The position numbers were made by a program, and so were the translations under genes. Positions 8,022-17,036 of a stretch of 64,000 nt of DNA are shown piece by piece. How positions within the stretch are numbered: the first letter of the stretch is position 1; each line of letters opens with the position of its first letter. Source of the DNA: Catellicoccus marimammalium (GTDB taxonomy: Bacteria > Bacillota > Bacilli > Lactobacillales > Catellicoccaceae); NCBI RefSeq assembly GCF_965139335.1, contig NZ_CBCSEL010000001.1; one strand, 5' to 3'. The notes under the pieces were generated by a model that saw nothing but the letters and a program-made list of their open reading frames with translations, was not told where the DNA came from and did not search any database.

Positions 8022-8276
8022 ATGCCAAACATCGAATCAGCAATCAAACGCGTACGTACAAGCGAAAAAGCAAATGAAAAAAATTCAGCACAAATCTCAG
8101 CTATGCGTACTGCCATCAAAAAATTTGAAAAAGCAGTAGAAGCAAAAGCAGATAACGTACAAGACTTATTCAAAGAAGCTACTCGTGCTATCGACATGGC
8201 TTTATCAAAAGGTTTAATCCACAAAAATAAAGCAAACCGTGAAAAATCTCGTTTAGCATCTAAATTAAGCAAATAA
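8022..8276 (+). CDS. rpsT: 30S ribosomal protein S20
   Basis: 84 residues, ATG at 8022 with GGGAGGTGAAA upstream; upstream in-frame codons are leader. Typical S20: MPNIESAIKRVRTSEKANEKN, then a basic helical body ending LASKLSK. It binds 16S rRNA early in 30S assembly. It is transcribed alone, convergent with holA, which is the conserved Firmicute arrangement. Confidence 0.98.
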   Translation: MPNIESAIKRVRTSEKANEKNSAQISAMRTAIKKFEKAVEAKADNVQDLFKEATRAIDMALSKGLIHKNKANREKSRLASKLSK

Positions 8277-8280
8277 TAAA

Positions 8281-8310
8281 AAATCGCAGTCTTCTCACTG
8301 CGATTTTTTA
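8281..8310 (+). terminator. bidirectional terminator between rpsT and holA
   Basis: AAATCGCAGT/ACTGCGATTT stem with a 6-nt loop, with T runs on both strands, 4 nt after the rpsT stop and just past the holA stop. Confidence 0.92.
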
Positions 8311-8312
8311 TT

Positions 8313-9299
8313 TTATAAACGACTTAACAATAACTCGAATAAAAAGTCTTCATCCATTCCCGTTGATTTTAACGCTTGTTCTACTTCTACTGCATAACGA
8401 TACATCGTTTCTAGTTTTTTCAAAGAAACTTGCCGAGTCTGTCTTTTTGCCAATTCAATACGATAAGGATGAATACCTAATGCTTTTTGCATTTGTTCTT
8501 TCGAATATCCTTTTTCCTGTAAAATTTTTACCTGTAATAAAAGACGAATTTGCATTAATAACAAATAATTCATCTTAATTGTATCTTCTCCTTGTACTTT
8601 TAATTGGCGATAAATACGCACTGCTTCTCCAACATTTCTTTCTAATAAGTGATCACTAATCGCAAAGAGATGCTCTTCTAAATTAGGCTCAATGGTCGCA
8701 TCAATGCCTTCTTTTGTAATCTCTTGTTCTCCTGTACTATATAAGAATAATTTTTCTAACTCTTTTTTGATTTCATCGCGCTTTTGTGGCAAACGTTGAA
8801 ATAAAAATTGTAAATTTTCTTCAGAAATGGCATAACCTTGAGTTTGAATTTGCTGACGTAAATAATTTTTCCAATCTTTTTCTTTCCATTCCTCTTGTGT
8901 AACACTCACAGCTTGTTTTAACACTTGTTTTGTCACTTGTTTTCTTTTATCAAGTTTTTGTCCATCACAATAAAAAATCAGGATTACTTCTTCTGGTAAC
9001 TGTTGAGAAAAGGCTTGGAAGGCTTCAATTTCTTCTTTTGGTACTTCTGTTTTGGTACTTAAAAAAGTACAACTTTCTAAAACAATGACTTTTCCTTCTC
9101 CTAAAAAAGAATAGCTTTCTGCTTCGGCAATTAAAGAAGGAAGATCTTCTTCTGGAAAACGAATCCACTCTGCTTCTGGTCTTTGTTCTTGAATGATAGC
9201 TAATAAGCGCTCTTTTTGTACTTGATCAAGATCTTGCCATAGATAAAAAGGAGCGATACTCCCCTCTTGCATTTGCTTTTTCGCTGTTGTGTAATTCAT
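8313..9299 (-). CDS. holA: DNA polymerase III delta subunit
   Basis: 328 residues, usual for HolA, the clamp-loader subunit that opens the beta clamp. N-terminal degenerate AAA+ fold without a Walker A (PFYLWQDLDQVQKERLL), EVILIFYCDG strand and the helical C-terminal collar with the family ending DEDFLFELLLSRL. It lies downstream of comEC as in Bacillus, but a 63-bp gap containing a TATAAT at 9328-9333 suggests its own promoter. Confidence 0.95.
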   Translation of the reverse strand: MNYTTAKKQMQEGSIAPFYLWQDLDQVQKERLLAIIQEQRPEAEWIRFPEEDLPSLIAEAESYSFLGEGKVIVLESCTFLSTKTEVPKEEIEAFQAFSQQLPEEVILIFYCDGQKLDKRKQVTKQVLKQAVSVTQEEWKEKDWKNYLRQQIQTQGYAISEENLQFLFQRLPQKRDEIKKELEKLFLYSTGEQEITKEGIDATIEPNLEEHLFAISDHLLERNVGEAVRIYRQLKVQGEDTIKMNYLLLMQIRLLLQVKILQEKGYSKEQMQKALGIHPYRIELAKRQTRQVSLKKLETMYRYAVEVEQALKSTGMDEDFLFELLLSRL

Positions 9300-9362
9300 T
9301 TGTTTCGCCCCTTTCTATTCTTCATTTATTATAGTCGATTTCTCTTTTTCTATCATCTTTTC

Positions 9363-11570
9363 TTAAGGAATAGCTACTTGAATTTTTTCTTTTCCTAATA
9401 ACGAAACTTGATAGGTAATCGTTCCTTGTAGATCAGTACGATAATAAGGAATTTTTTCTTTTTTTAAAACCGCTAATACTTCTGGATGAGGATGATGGAA
9501 GCGATTATGGTAGCCACAAGAAATCAAAGCTATTTTTGGTTTCCAAGCTCTCAAACAATTTTCATCACTTGAAGTATGACTACCATGATGCCCTAATTTA
9601 ATAAAATCTGTCGTCAAAGAAGGTAATTGGTTTTCTACTTCTTTTGGTGCATCTCCTAGTAATAAACATTTTCTTTTTCCCAGATGCACTTGTAAAACCA
9701 AAGAGTCCTCATTACGTCCACTTCCTTCTTCTTTAGGCCATAAGGTTTTCCAAGTTAACGTTTGATTTTTTTCTTGCTTTCCAGCAATGAGCGGAACAAA
9801 TTTTGTTTTTGGTTGTATTTTTTGCCAAGCTGCTTTTTCTCTAGCAAAAGTGCCTTTTTTATCACAGCCTAAAGAATACATCACCTGCTCAACTTGAAAA
9901 TTTTTAGCTAAAGCTACCATATTTCCCATGTGATCCCAATCTGCGTGAGTAATAAATAACGTTTTAATCTTCCATACTCCTTTACTTTTCAAAAAAGGAA
10001 TTAAATTCCTCTCTGCATCTTCCCTTTTGGGTCCTTGTTGACCAATTTTTCCTCCACAGTCCACAAGATAATGTTCTTGAGCATAATGAGAGCCAGAAAA
10101 CAAAATGGCATCTCCTTGTCCAATATCAATGACATTCATTTCTTTTTTCAATGTGCAAGGATTGAGGATGAATAGTAGAAGTAGCATCCACCACAATCCC
10201 TTTGTTTTTTGTTGGAAAAAACGCCTTTGCCAATACCACAAAAAAGTAACTAAACAAAGACAAAGAAGAATACTAGAAAATGGTTTTAGGGTCAAAGAAA
10301 AATTATATTGATTACCAAAAATAACCAATTGGTCTAACTGTCGTAAGGCATTCTCTACTAATTGCTGTAGGGGAGCAAAAGAAAAGAAAGAGAAAATAAA
10401 AAAATATCCAAATAAAAAAGGAATTAAAAGATAGGTAAATAAAGGAGCAAAAATAAAATTCCAAAATGTACTCCAAATCGAAACTTCAAAGAAAAAGCGA
10501 GACATGACTAGACATAAGAGAAAGAAAAACAATAATGAACCATGCTTTTCTTTTTCATAAAAACAAAAGTAAGCAAATAAACTTAACAAATAACTTAAAA
10601 CAGCTCCTACTTGAAGTCCAAGACTTGGACAAAAAAGCCAATGACAGCAAAACGCTAAGCCCCATGTCTCATATAGAGTAGGCTTTAAGGAAAAATGCTG
10701 AAAAATACGTAAAAAAATATATTGCAAACCACTACGAATAATTCCAATTCCTTGCCCGCAAAACCAATAAATATTCCATAATAAAACTAATTCACAAAAG
10801 AAAGTAATTTCTCTTGGTAAATGACATTGCCATAAAATTTTACGCACTACCCAAACCATTAATAATACTTGTAATCCAGATAAGCTTAATAGATGAATCA
10901 CACCTAATTGACGATAGGCTTTTTTCACCTCTCCTTCGGTCATATTTTTTCCTAATAATAACTGATTAATATATTTTTGTGTACAAGAAGGAAATGCATG
11001 CACCTTTTTTTGAATCCAAAGTTGCATCTTTTGGTGCCAAGAAGGAAGAAAAGGAGAACAAACTGTCACATCTTTTCCCATGATTTTTCCTGCTAGATGC
11101 TTTCCTCTAAAATATAAGCACTCATGAAAGCCATGTTGGAATCTAGCTTTTTGTCCATTTTGTACCACTCCCTTTATTTGCCAATAAGAAAAAGGAGCAG
11201 ATGGAACTTTCTTTTTTGGTAACCATAATTGATATTCTTGATTTTTGTATTCTACGATTAAAGACGTTTGATTTTCTTTCTCTTCTTTCGTTTCCCACTT
11301 TGGTTTTACTAGCCATGAAACTTCTTGTTCTTGAAAAGGAGCTTCTATGATTTTCTTTTCTTCCAATAATAAAAAGGATGCAAATAGACATACTATTACT
11401 AATAAAAGATGCTCTTTCTTATTTTGAATTTGCCACAGACGAAGAAAAACAAGTACTGCTAATACCAATCCTAATCCTTGATAAGAAGAGGAAAGAAAAA
11501 ACCAAGAGACTCCCCAAAGTAAAAAAGCAAAAAGAGGACTTTGTATTAGTATCCGTTCTTTTTCGATCAT
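9363..11570 (-). CDS. comEC: ComEC/Rec2 DNA uptake channel
   Basis: 735 residues. Several N-terminal membrane segments, an OB-like domain, the competence-domain membrane bundle (HLLSLSGLQVLLMVWV motif) and a C-terminal metallo-beta-lactamase domain with HADWDHMGN and LGHHGSHTSSD metal-binding motifs. ComEC carries transforming single-stranded DNA across the membrane. Its ATG overlaps the comEA stop (ATGA), so the two are translationally coupled. The gene looks intact, so the DNA-uptake channel is kept. Confidence 0.95.
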   Translation of the reverse strand: MIEKERILIQSPLFAFLLWGVSWFFLSSSYQGLGLVLAVLVFLRLWQIQNKKEHLLLVIVCLFASFLLLEEKKIIEAPFQEQEVSWLVKPKWETKEEKENQTSLIVEYKNQEYQLWLPKKKVPSAPFSYWQIKGVVQNGQKARFQHGFHECLYFRGKHLAGKIMGKDVTVCSPFLPSWHQKMQLWIQKKVHAFPSCTQKYINQLLLGKNMTEGEVKKAYRQLGVIHLLSLSGLQVLLMVWVVRKILWQCHLPREITFFCELVLLWNIYWFCGQGIGIIRSGLQYIFLRIFQHFSLKPTLYETWGLAFCCHWLFCPSLGLQVGAVLSYLLSLFAYFCFYEKEKHGSLLFFFLLCLVMSRFFFEVSIWSTFWNFIFAPLFTYLLIPFLFGYFFIFSFFSFAPLQQLVENALRQLDQLVIFGNQYNFSLTLKPFSSILLCLCLVTFLWYWQRRFFQQKTKGLWWMLLLLFILNPCTLKKEMNVIDIGQGDAILFSGSHYAQEHYLVDCGGKIGQQGPKREDAERNLIPFLKSKGVWKIKTLFITHADWDHMGNMVALAKNFQVEQVMYSLGCDKKGTFAREKAAWQKIQPKTKFVPLIAGKQEKNQTLTWKTLWPKEEGSGRNEDSLVLQVHLGKRKCLLLGDAPKEVENQLPSLTTDFIKLGHHGSHTSSDENCLRAWKPKIALISCGYHNRFHHPHPEVLAVLKKEKIPYYRTDLQGTITYQVSLLGKEKIQVAIP

Positions 11571-12253
11571 AGAACTAACGCCTTCTTTAATTTTTCTACT
11601 GTTTTTTCACCAAAACCATCAATATTTTGTAGCTCATCTAGCGACTGAATTTGCCCTTTCTCTTCTCGATATTGAATAATTTTTTGTGCTTTTTTCTCGC
11701 CAATTCCATCAATCGTTTGTAGTTGTTCTGAAGTCGCTTGATTAACCGAAATTTTTCCTCCTTCTTCCTCCTGTCCACTGTCCTTTGCTCCCCCTGCTGA
11801 AGATGAATTGGTTTGGGAAGTAGCAGTTTCTCCTTTTGGATAGCGAAGCCAATCTTTTTTCTTCTCCCCTTTTTTAGGAATGATAACCGTCATTTCATCT
11901 TGTACTTTTTGTGCCAAATCTAAACGATCTTTTTCTGCTGCTTTCGTTAATCCTCCTGCTGCTTGAATCGCATCATATACTCGATCTCCTTCTTGTAAAG
12001 GATACATTCCAGGATGCTTTACTTCTCCTTTCATATCTACATAGATTTTTTTAGTTGTAGATTCTTCTTTCAAAGAAGCACTCGTTTCTCCAGTATCTTT
12101 TGCCAAAGAGGTTGCTTCTGTTGATTCCACAGGATCAGAAGGGGCTAATTCTTGAGGTTCTCTTTTTGATCCCAAAAACCATATTCCTCCGCCAACCACA
12201 AGAACGATGATGATAAGTAAAATTAATTTCTTTTTCTTTTCTTCGATTTCCAT
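11567..12253 (-). CDS. comEA: ComEA DNA receptor (SLBB and helix-hairpin-helix)
   Basis: 228 residues from the ATG at 12253, which has GAGGTG 6 nt upstream; an in-frame GTG at 12262 is a poorer start. One N-terminal membrane anchor (about 12-28), an acidic Ser/Thr linker, an SLBB domain (KIYVDMKGEVKHPGMYPL), a flexible linker and two C-terminal helix-hairpin-helix motifs (TIDGIGEKKAQKI and NIDGFGEKTVEKL) that bind DNA. It captures double-stranded DNA outside the cell and hands it to ComEC. A strong terminator separates it from sepM upstream. Confidence 0.95.
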   Translation of the reverse strand: MEIEEKKKKLILLIIIVLVVGGGIWFLGSKREPQELAPSDPVESTEATSLAKDTGETSASLKEESTTKKIYVDMKGEVKHPGMYPLQEGDRVYDAIQAAGGLTKAAEKDRLDLAQKVQDEMTVIIPKKGEKKKDWLRYPKGETATSQTNSSSAGGAKDSGQEEEGGKISVNQATSEQLQTIDGIGEKKAQKIIQYREEKGQIQSLDELQNIDGFGEKTVEKLKKALVL

Positions 12254-12277
12254 TTTCCTCACCTCATCTATTTATAC

Positions 12278-12307
12278 AAAAAAAAGAAGCAACTATTTCT
12301 AGTTGCT
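12278..12307 (-). terminator. terminator of sepM containing its stop codon
   Basis: On the minus strand AGCAACTA-GAAA-TAGTTGCT forms a perfect 8-bp stem with a GNRA-type loop, followed by TCTTTTTTTT. The sepM stop TAG is inside the stem. Confidence 0.9.
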
Positions 12308-13366
12308 CTTTTCTAAATAGTGGATGGCATCTTGTACAGTTTTTACAGGCACCACTTTCATTTTTGTATGAATATCTTTAGCCGTTTTTTTAGCTTCCGC
12401 ATAATTTGATTGGAAATCTTTTGGTTTTTTCCCTAATTCTTTTGGCCATGTATCATCTGGCGCTAAAAAGATTTCTGCTCCACTAGCATCTGCAGCTACG
12501 ATTTTATCTTGAATTCCACCAATCCGGCCAATTGTACCATCTGGATAAATTTCACCTGTACCTGCAATTTTACGTCCTTTTTGCAAATCTTTATGTGTTA
12601 GTAGTTCATAAATTTGCAAAGTAAACATCATTCCAGCCGAAGGACCGCCAATATCTCCTACGGTAAATTTAATTTTTTCTGGCGTTTCAATTTTTGTTTT
12701 GGTTACTAAACCAATTCCTAGTCCAACTTTTTTTGTGGCTTTAATTTTTTTCAAAACCCCAGTAATTTCTTTTTCTTTCCCTTCTTTTTTCACTGTAAGG
12801 GTTACTTTTGTTCCAGCCTTTTGTTTTTGTAGATAACGAATCATTTCATCAGCAGAAGAGAAAGACTTTTGATTGATTTTTGTAATCCAATCTCCCACCG
12901 CTAATTTATGGTAAAAATCAGAATCCTTTTCTACATCTAAAACATAAATTCCATCATATTTTAAATGATAAGGTTTTTTAGCTAGAGATAAAGCCACTTT
13001 TTTGGCGATATTTTGCGAGGTTTCCATATAATATTGTTGCATTTGGTCATATTCTTTAGAATCAGTATCTTTTCCCATGACCTCTTCTTTTTTCATCACT
13101 TGCATATAAGGATCTTTTTTTGCTTCTAAATAAAGGTAAGGAGTGGCTTGACGCAACATCACAGTGGTTAAATAAAAATCTCCCTTTGCTTTTTCTTTTT
13201 TTCCATTGACGGTTACCATTTCTGTCAACGGCTCAGCGCTACCTGGAGCTTCAATTACATAATTTTTTAATGGAAAACAAAAGAAGAAAATAGCTCCCAC
13301 TCCTACAATTAAAAGAAGAGCACTGATAATATACCATAGAGAATGACGTTTCTTTTCTTTATCCAT
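12299..13366 (-). CDS. sepM: SepM/YlbL-type PDZ-Lon membrane protease
   Basis: 355 residues. N-terminal membrane anchor (about 12-33), a PDZ domain (about 120-205, GIYVLDVEKDSDFYHKLAVGD) and a C-terminal Lon-type proteolytic domain with the Ser-Lys dyad: Ser in GGPSAGMM and Lys in IQDKIVAA. Streptococcal SepM trims the competence peptide; in other Firmicutes the substrate is unknown. It overlaps the end of coaD by 8 bp and closes the ylbF-ylbG-rsmD-coaD-sepM cluster. Confidence 0.92.
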   Translation of the reverse strand: MDKEKKRHSLWYIISALLLIVGVGAIFFFCFPLKNYVIEAPGSAEPLTEMVTVNGKKEKAKGDFYLTTVMLRQATPYLYLEAKKDPYMQVMKKEEVMGKDTDSKEYDQMQQYYMETSQNIAKKVALSLAKKPYHLKYDGIYVLDVEKDSDFYHKLAVGDWITKINQKSFSSADEMIRYLQKQKAGTKVTLTVKKEGKEKEITGVLKKIKATKKVGLGIGLVTKTKIETPEKIKFTVGDIGGPSAGMMFTLQIYELLTHKDLQKGRKIAGTGEIYPDGTIGRIGGIQDKIVAADASGAEIFLAPDDTWPKELGKKPKDFQSNYAEAKKTAKDIHTKMKVVPVKTVQDAIHYLEKSN

Positions 13367-13844
13367 TTTTTCCCCTTTCTGCTTCTAATTCTGTCCAAAT
13401 TTCTTTTGGCACATAGGATTGATACTGCGTCCCATAAGAGAATAGTTCACGAACATAGGTGGAAGAAAGAGTTAGATATTCTTTTTTGGCGGGTAAAAAC
13501 AAAGTATCTACCCCTCCTAACTCTTGGTTCCACTGACTCAATGTCCACTCATTTTCAAAGTCATTCATAGAGCGAATTCCTCTTAAAAACACGGCATTTG
13601 GGTATTCTTTGGCTATATCTACTGCCAATTGATCTTTATTTTGTATCACTTGAACATTAGAAAAAGAAGCAACACTTTTTTCTACACAATTTTTTCTTTT
13701 TTCTAAAGAAAGCCAAGAGGACTTATTACGATTTTGTGTCACCACTACAATGACTTTTGCAAAAAGTTGACTGGCTCTTTGGATGATATCTAAATGTCCT
13801 AGAGTAATTGGATCAAACGAGCCACTATAAATTGCTATTGTCAT
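13359..13844 (-). CDS. coaD: phosphopantetheine adenylyltransferase
   Basis: 161 residues from the ATG at 13844, with AAGGA 8 nt upstream; in-frame codons further up lie inside rsmD. GSFDPITLGHLDII carries the TxGH nucleotidyltransferase motif, and LTLSSTYVRELFSYG the C-terminal phosphate-binding segment. It catalyses the penultimate step of coenzyme A synthesis. The start is 1 nt after the rsmD stop. Confidence 0.96.
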   Translation of the reverse strand: MTIAIYSGSFDPITLGHLDIIQRASQLFAKVIVVVTQNRNKSSWLSLEKRKNCVEKSVASFSNVQVIQNKDQLAVDIAKEYPNAVFLRGIRSMNDFENEWTLSQWNQELGGVDTLFLPAKKEYLTLSSTYVRELFSYGTQYQSYVPKEIWTELEAERGKNG

Positions 13845-13845
13845 T

Positions 13846-14403
13846 CTATTCATCCTTTTCATATAAGACAATTTGAGTAATACCATAAGTAGCACGACGG
13901 CGACAGTATAATCCTGCAATTTCATCAGGTAACTCTACGGTTTTGGCATCGACTTCGCACATAATAATACCCATATCGCTTAATAATTGATTTTCCATAA
14001 TAAAGGTTAATTGTTTCTCAATTTCTTGTTTTGCATATGGGGGATCTAAAAAAATCAAATCAAAGCTTTGACGTTGAGCTGCAAATTGTTGCAATGCTTG
14101 ATTTGCATCCTGTTTTAAAATCACTGCTCGGTCAGCACAACCTACCAATTCCATATTTTCTTTGATGACTTTAATTGCTTGATAATGATGATCAATACAA
14201 TACGCTTCTTTCATACCGCGAGACAAAGCTTCAATTGCTAAGCCTCCACTTCCACTATATAAATCTAAGCATGTTCCTCCATCAAAGTAAGGGCCAATCA
14301 TACTGAATACAGCTTCTTTTACTTTATCTGTTGTGGGACGAGTTTGTTTTCCTTCTAAAGATTTCAAACGACGACCACGATATTCTCCAGCAATGACTCT
14401 CAT
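13846..14403 (-). CDS. rsmD: 16S rRNA (guanine966-N2) methyltransferase
   Basis: 185 residues. MRVIAGEYRGRRL start, SAM-binding DLYSGSGGLAIEAL, and the catalytic LDPPYAKQE (DPPY) motif of N2-guanine methyltransferases. It sits in the conserved order ylbG-rsmD-coaD, 3 bp after ylbG and 1 bp before coaD. Confidence 0.96.
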   Translation of the reverse strand: MRVIAGEYRGRRLKSLEGKQTRPTTDKVKEAVFSMIGPYFDGGTCLDLYSGSGGLAIEALSRGMKEAYCIDHHYQAIKVIKENMELVGCADRAVILKQDANQALQQFAAQRQSFDLIFLDPPYAKQEIEKQLTFIMENQLLSDMGIIMCEVDAKTVELPDEIAGLYCRRRATYGITQIVLYEKDE

Positions 14404-14406
14404 GTG

Positions 14407-14688
14407 TTATTTTCCTTTCTTTTCTTCTGAATAATCTAAACGAATTTCATCTTTTTTAGAAGGTTCTACTTTTAAGACAAAATGTTGTTGTTCTAAGGCA
14501 GAAATAATTTCGTCCTCTTTTTCTTTTTCCACATAAATTAACGCATATTGATTCTTTTTGGAAACATAATGAATCATTCCGTACGATTTAATATGACGAA
14601 TGTATTTTAGTCGTTTCACAAAAACACATAAGCCAATACGTTTTGTGCGTTGAAATTCACTTTCTCTAATGGTGGGTACTGTGTCCAT
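14407..14688 (-). CDS. ylbG: YlbG family protein (UPF0298)
   Basis: 93 residues from the ATG at 14688, chosen because AAAGGA lies 7 nt upstream and the length matches Bacillus YlbG (about 90); a longer in-frame reading to 14736 lies wholly inside ylbF. Core: RIGLCVFVKRLKYIRHI, YGMIHYVSKKNQYALIYV and VLKVEPS. Function unknown. It overlaps the ylbF end by 23 bp. Confidence 0.9.
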   Translation of the reverse strand: MDTVPTIRESEFQRTKRIGLCVFVKRLKYIRHIKSYGMIHYVSKKNQYALIYVEKEKEDEIISALEQQHFVLKVEPSKKDEIRLDYSEEKKGK

Positions 14689-15094
14689 GACAGTTTCCTT
14701 TACAGTTTCGTTCACCCCATAAACCTCCTCCCTCAATCATAATTGATTCATCGATGGTGTGAACCATTTTCTCTATAACAGTATAATATAGTTTTTGCCA
14801 ATCCAAAAGCGCACGACGATAAGCAGCTACTTCTGGTAAACAATCATACGCTCTTTTTTGGGCATAAAATGCTCTTCTTGCTTCTTTATACCCTGGAGCA
14901 TATTTCCCATATTCCGCAATTTGAAAAAATTTCTTTTGAGCATCTACCACTGCTTGATAGCTCATTTCCACTTCTTTATTTTTTAATTTTTCCTCTGCTT
15001 TTTTATAATTTTGATAGATTTCACTTTTAAGCAGTGCCTGACTTAATTGATCTACACTTTCTTCTAATTGAAAATATTCTTCATTATAAATCAT
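14666..15094 (-). CDS. ylbF: YlbF family regulator (Y-complex / RNase Y partner)
   Basis: 142 residues from ATG 15094 (MIYNEEYFQ), helical throughout, with the family segment AEYGKYAPGYKEARRA and a Cys/His-rich tail (NCKGNCHGHSTHH) like that of other YlbF proteins. With YmcA and YaaT, YlbF forms a complex that tunes RNase Y in Bacillus. A longer reading to ATG 15124 would run through a terminator-like hairpin; that ATG has an AAGGAGGGG box only 0-2 nt upstream, too close. The chosen ATG has no binding site right beside it, so the start is uncertain. Confidence 0.85.
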   Translation of the reverse strand: MIYNEEYFQLEESVDQLSQALLKSEIYQNYKKAEEKLKNKEVEMSYQAVVDAQKKFFQIAEYGKYAPGYKEARRAFYAQKRAYDCLPEVAAYRRALLDWQKLYYTVIEKMVHTIDESIMIEGGGLWGERNCKGNCHGHSTHH

Positions 15095-15098
15095 TGAT

Positions 15099-15125
15099 AA
15101 AAAAAGATGGACGAATCCGTCCATC
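15099..15125 (-). terminator. hairpin with T run between ftsW and ylbF
   Basis: On the minus strand GATGGACG-GATT-CGTCCATC followed by TTTTTTT: an 8-bp perfect stem 7 nt past the ftsW stop. It lies between a strong AAGGAGGGG box and the probable ylbF start. Confidence 0.8.
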
Positions 15126-15131
15126 CCCTCC

Positions 15132-16364
15132 TTATTCGAAAATTTTTAAACGTCTTCTTTTCTTTGTGGATAAACGATAATCTCTTTCGGTTGCACTTAC
15201 GTTTAAGGCTAAGCCAACTCCAATCGAAAGAACAATTAAACTCGAACCCCCTTGACTGATAAACGGGAGTGTTACCCCAGTTAAAGGAATAATACCAACT
15301 AATCCACCTAAATTGATAAACATTTGAATAAAGATCATCATACTAATTCCGATACATAGATAAGAATTAAAACGACTTTGTGCTTTAATTCCAATGTATA
15401 AAATACGAAGAACTAACAATAAAAGTAGGCCGATAATGAAAAGACCAAAGAACATTCCTAGTTCTTCTACCGTAATGGAAAAGATAAAGTCGGTTTGTGC
15501 TTCAGGTAGGAATCCTTTCTTTTCAATACTGTTTCCTAAACCTGTACCAAACCAACCACCATTACTTAACGCATAGTAAGAATTAATTAACTGATGTCCT
15601 TCTCCTCTAGCATAATCAAATGGATGTTGAGCTACTAAAAAGCGCGCTTTTTGATATTCTTGCATCGGTAAAATATATGGTAAAAAGAAAATCCCCAAAA
15701 CCGCTACAACATAGAAAAGTAATGTCGCGGCTCCTGAAATTTTTGGACTTTCTCCATTACATACCAATAACGCTAAAATTAAAAGTGCACAAATAACAAC
15801 CCCACCATTATCTGGTTGTAAACGAATTAATAGTAATCCAAAGAAAGTAAAGAACCAAAAATGCCATTTTCTAGCAAAGGTCCAAAACTGACGATAAGTC
15901 AAATAACGAGCCATCATAATTACTAATGCTAATTTAAATAGCTCTAAAGGTTGGAATTGGAATCCTGGTAAAGAAATCCATCCTTTCGCCCCATTAATTC
16001 TTTGACCAAAAAGTAAAACATAGACTAATAGTACTAAAACAAAATAAAAAAAGTAATTGACGAGTCGACTATCTCGGAAAACCTTAATTTTCATTGTGTA
16101 AATCACGCCAATTAAAATCAACGATAAAATAAAAAAGATTAATTGTTTACTTGCGGAGCTCCACATCGGTAATCCTTCTTGTAAAAGACGATAAGAGCTG
16201 GCACTATAAACCATGATTACCCCTGTAACTGATAAAATCAAATAAGGAAGTAAAATAAACCAATCCACTCGTAAAAATTTATCTCGAATTTTTTGTTTAT
16301 GTTGATGTTTTTTTGTTTCTTCCTCTTTTTTTTCTTCTTTTGAAATGATACTCACCCCAATCAC
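15132..16364 (-). CDS. ftsW: FtsW/RodA-type lipid II polymerase (SEDS)
   Basis: About 410 residues with ten membrane segments and the SEDS motifs RINGAKGWISLPGFQFQPLE, the periplasmic ARGEGHQLINSYYALSNGGWFGTGLG loop and a VTLPFISQGGSSL C-terminal signature. It polymerises lipid II during septation with a class B PBP. The start is uncertain: GTG 16364 and GTG 16355 are both possible. An extended -10 (TGCTATAAT) lies around 16392-16400. It ends in the hairpin at 15099-15125. Confidence 0.93.
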   Translation of the reverse strand: MIGVSIISKEEKKEEETKKHQHKQKIRDKFLRVDWFILLPYLILSVTGVIMVYSASSYRLLQEGLPMWSSASKQLIFFILSLILIGVIYTMKIKVFRDSRLVNYFFYFVLVLLVYVLLFGQRINGAKGWISLPGFQFQPLELFKLALVIMMARYLTYRQFWTFARKWHFWFFTFFGLLLIRLQPDNGGVVICALLILALLVCNGESPKISGAATLLFYVVAVLGIFFLPYILPMQEYQKARFLVAQHPFDYARGEGHQLINSYYALSNGGWFGTGLGNSIEKKGFLPEAQTDFIFSITVEELGMFFGLFIIGLLLLLVLRILYIGIKAQSRFNSYLCIGISMMIFIQMFINLGGLVGIIPLTGVTLPFISQGGSSLIVLSIGVGLALNVSATERDYRLSTKKRRRLKIFE

Positions 16365-16406
16365 ACCACTTTTTACGCTTCAAATCGTTATTATTATAGC
16401 ACAATA

Positions 16407-17036
16407 TCAGGAGTGCATTTCTTTTTTTACTAATTTTTTAAGTTTTGGTAGGAGTTTTTGACATTGTTCTTCTGTTTCTTCCTTCGTACCATTATTATCA
16501 ATTTGCCAAGTCGCTTGTTTTTGTTTTTCTTTAAGTGGCATTTGGCTTTGCATTTTTTGTTTCACTTCTTCTAAAGAACAATGATCTCTTTGTTGTAATC
16601 GCTCTTGTTGAATCGATTCTTGGACATGAACCACAATAATGGCATCCATATCTTGGTCATAATTTTGTTCAAATAATAATGGCATATCAAAAATTAAATG
16701 CGAAGCTTGACTCTGATCAATTTTAGCTTGGAACCCTTGTTGTAAGTATTGAGCCATAATTTGATCTAATTTTTGTCGTTCCGTTTCATCGGCAAAAATA
16801 TGACGACCTAATTTTTTTCGATTTAAAGTCCCATCTGTGTGTAAATATTCTTTACCAAAAGTTTGGACAATTTCTTTTAATGCTGGAGTTCCTGGCAAAA
16901 CAATTTCTCTTGCGACACAATCTGCATCTAAGATTTCCATTCCTTCTTTTTTTAGATATTGAGCCACTGTGGACTTGCCACAAGCGATATTTCCTGTTAA
17001 GCCAATTAAGATTTTATCGGTTGACAGTTTGGACAA
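16407..17036 (-). CDS. coaE: dephospho-CoA kinase
   Basis: 209 residues. Walker A GLTGNIACGKST, DADCVAREIV, and a LIFDMPLLFE segment of the CoaE family; last step of coenzyme A synthesis. The start is a TTG at 17036 with AAGGGGG 8 nt upstream, lying inside the end of mutM (31-bp overlap); no ATG is available. mutM-coaE is a conserved pair in Lactobacillales. Confidence 0.94.
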   Translation of the reverse strand: MSKLSTDKILIGLTGNIACGKSTVAQYLKKEGMEILDADCVAREIVLPGTPALKEIVQTFGKEYLHTDGTLNRKKLGRHIFADETERQKLDQIMAQYLQQGFQAKIDQSQASHLIFDMPLLFEQNYDQDMDAIIVVHVQESIQQERLQQRDHCSLEEVKQKMQSQMPLKEKQKQATWQIDNNGTKEETEEQCQKLLPKLKKLVKKEMHS

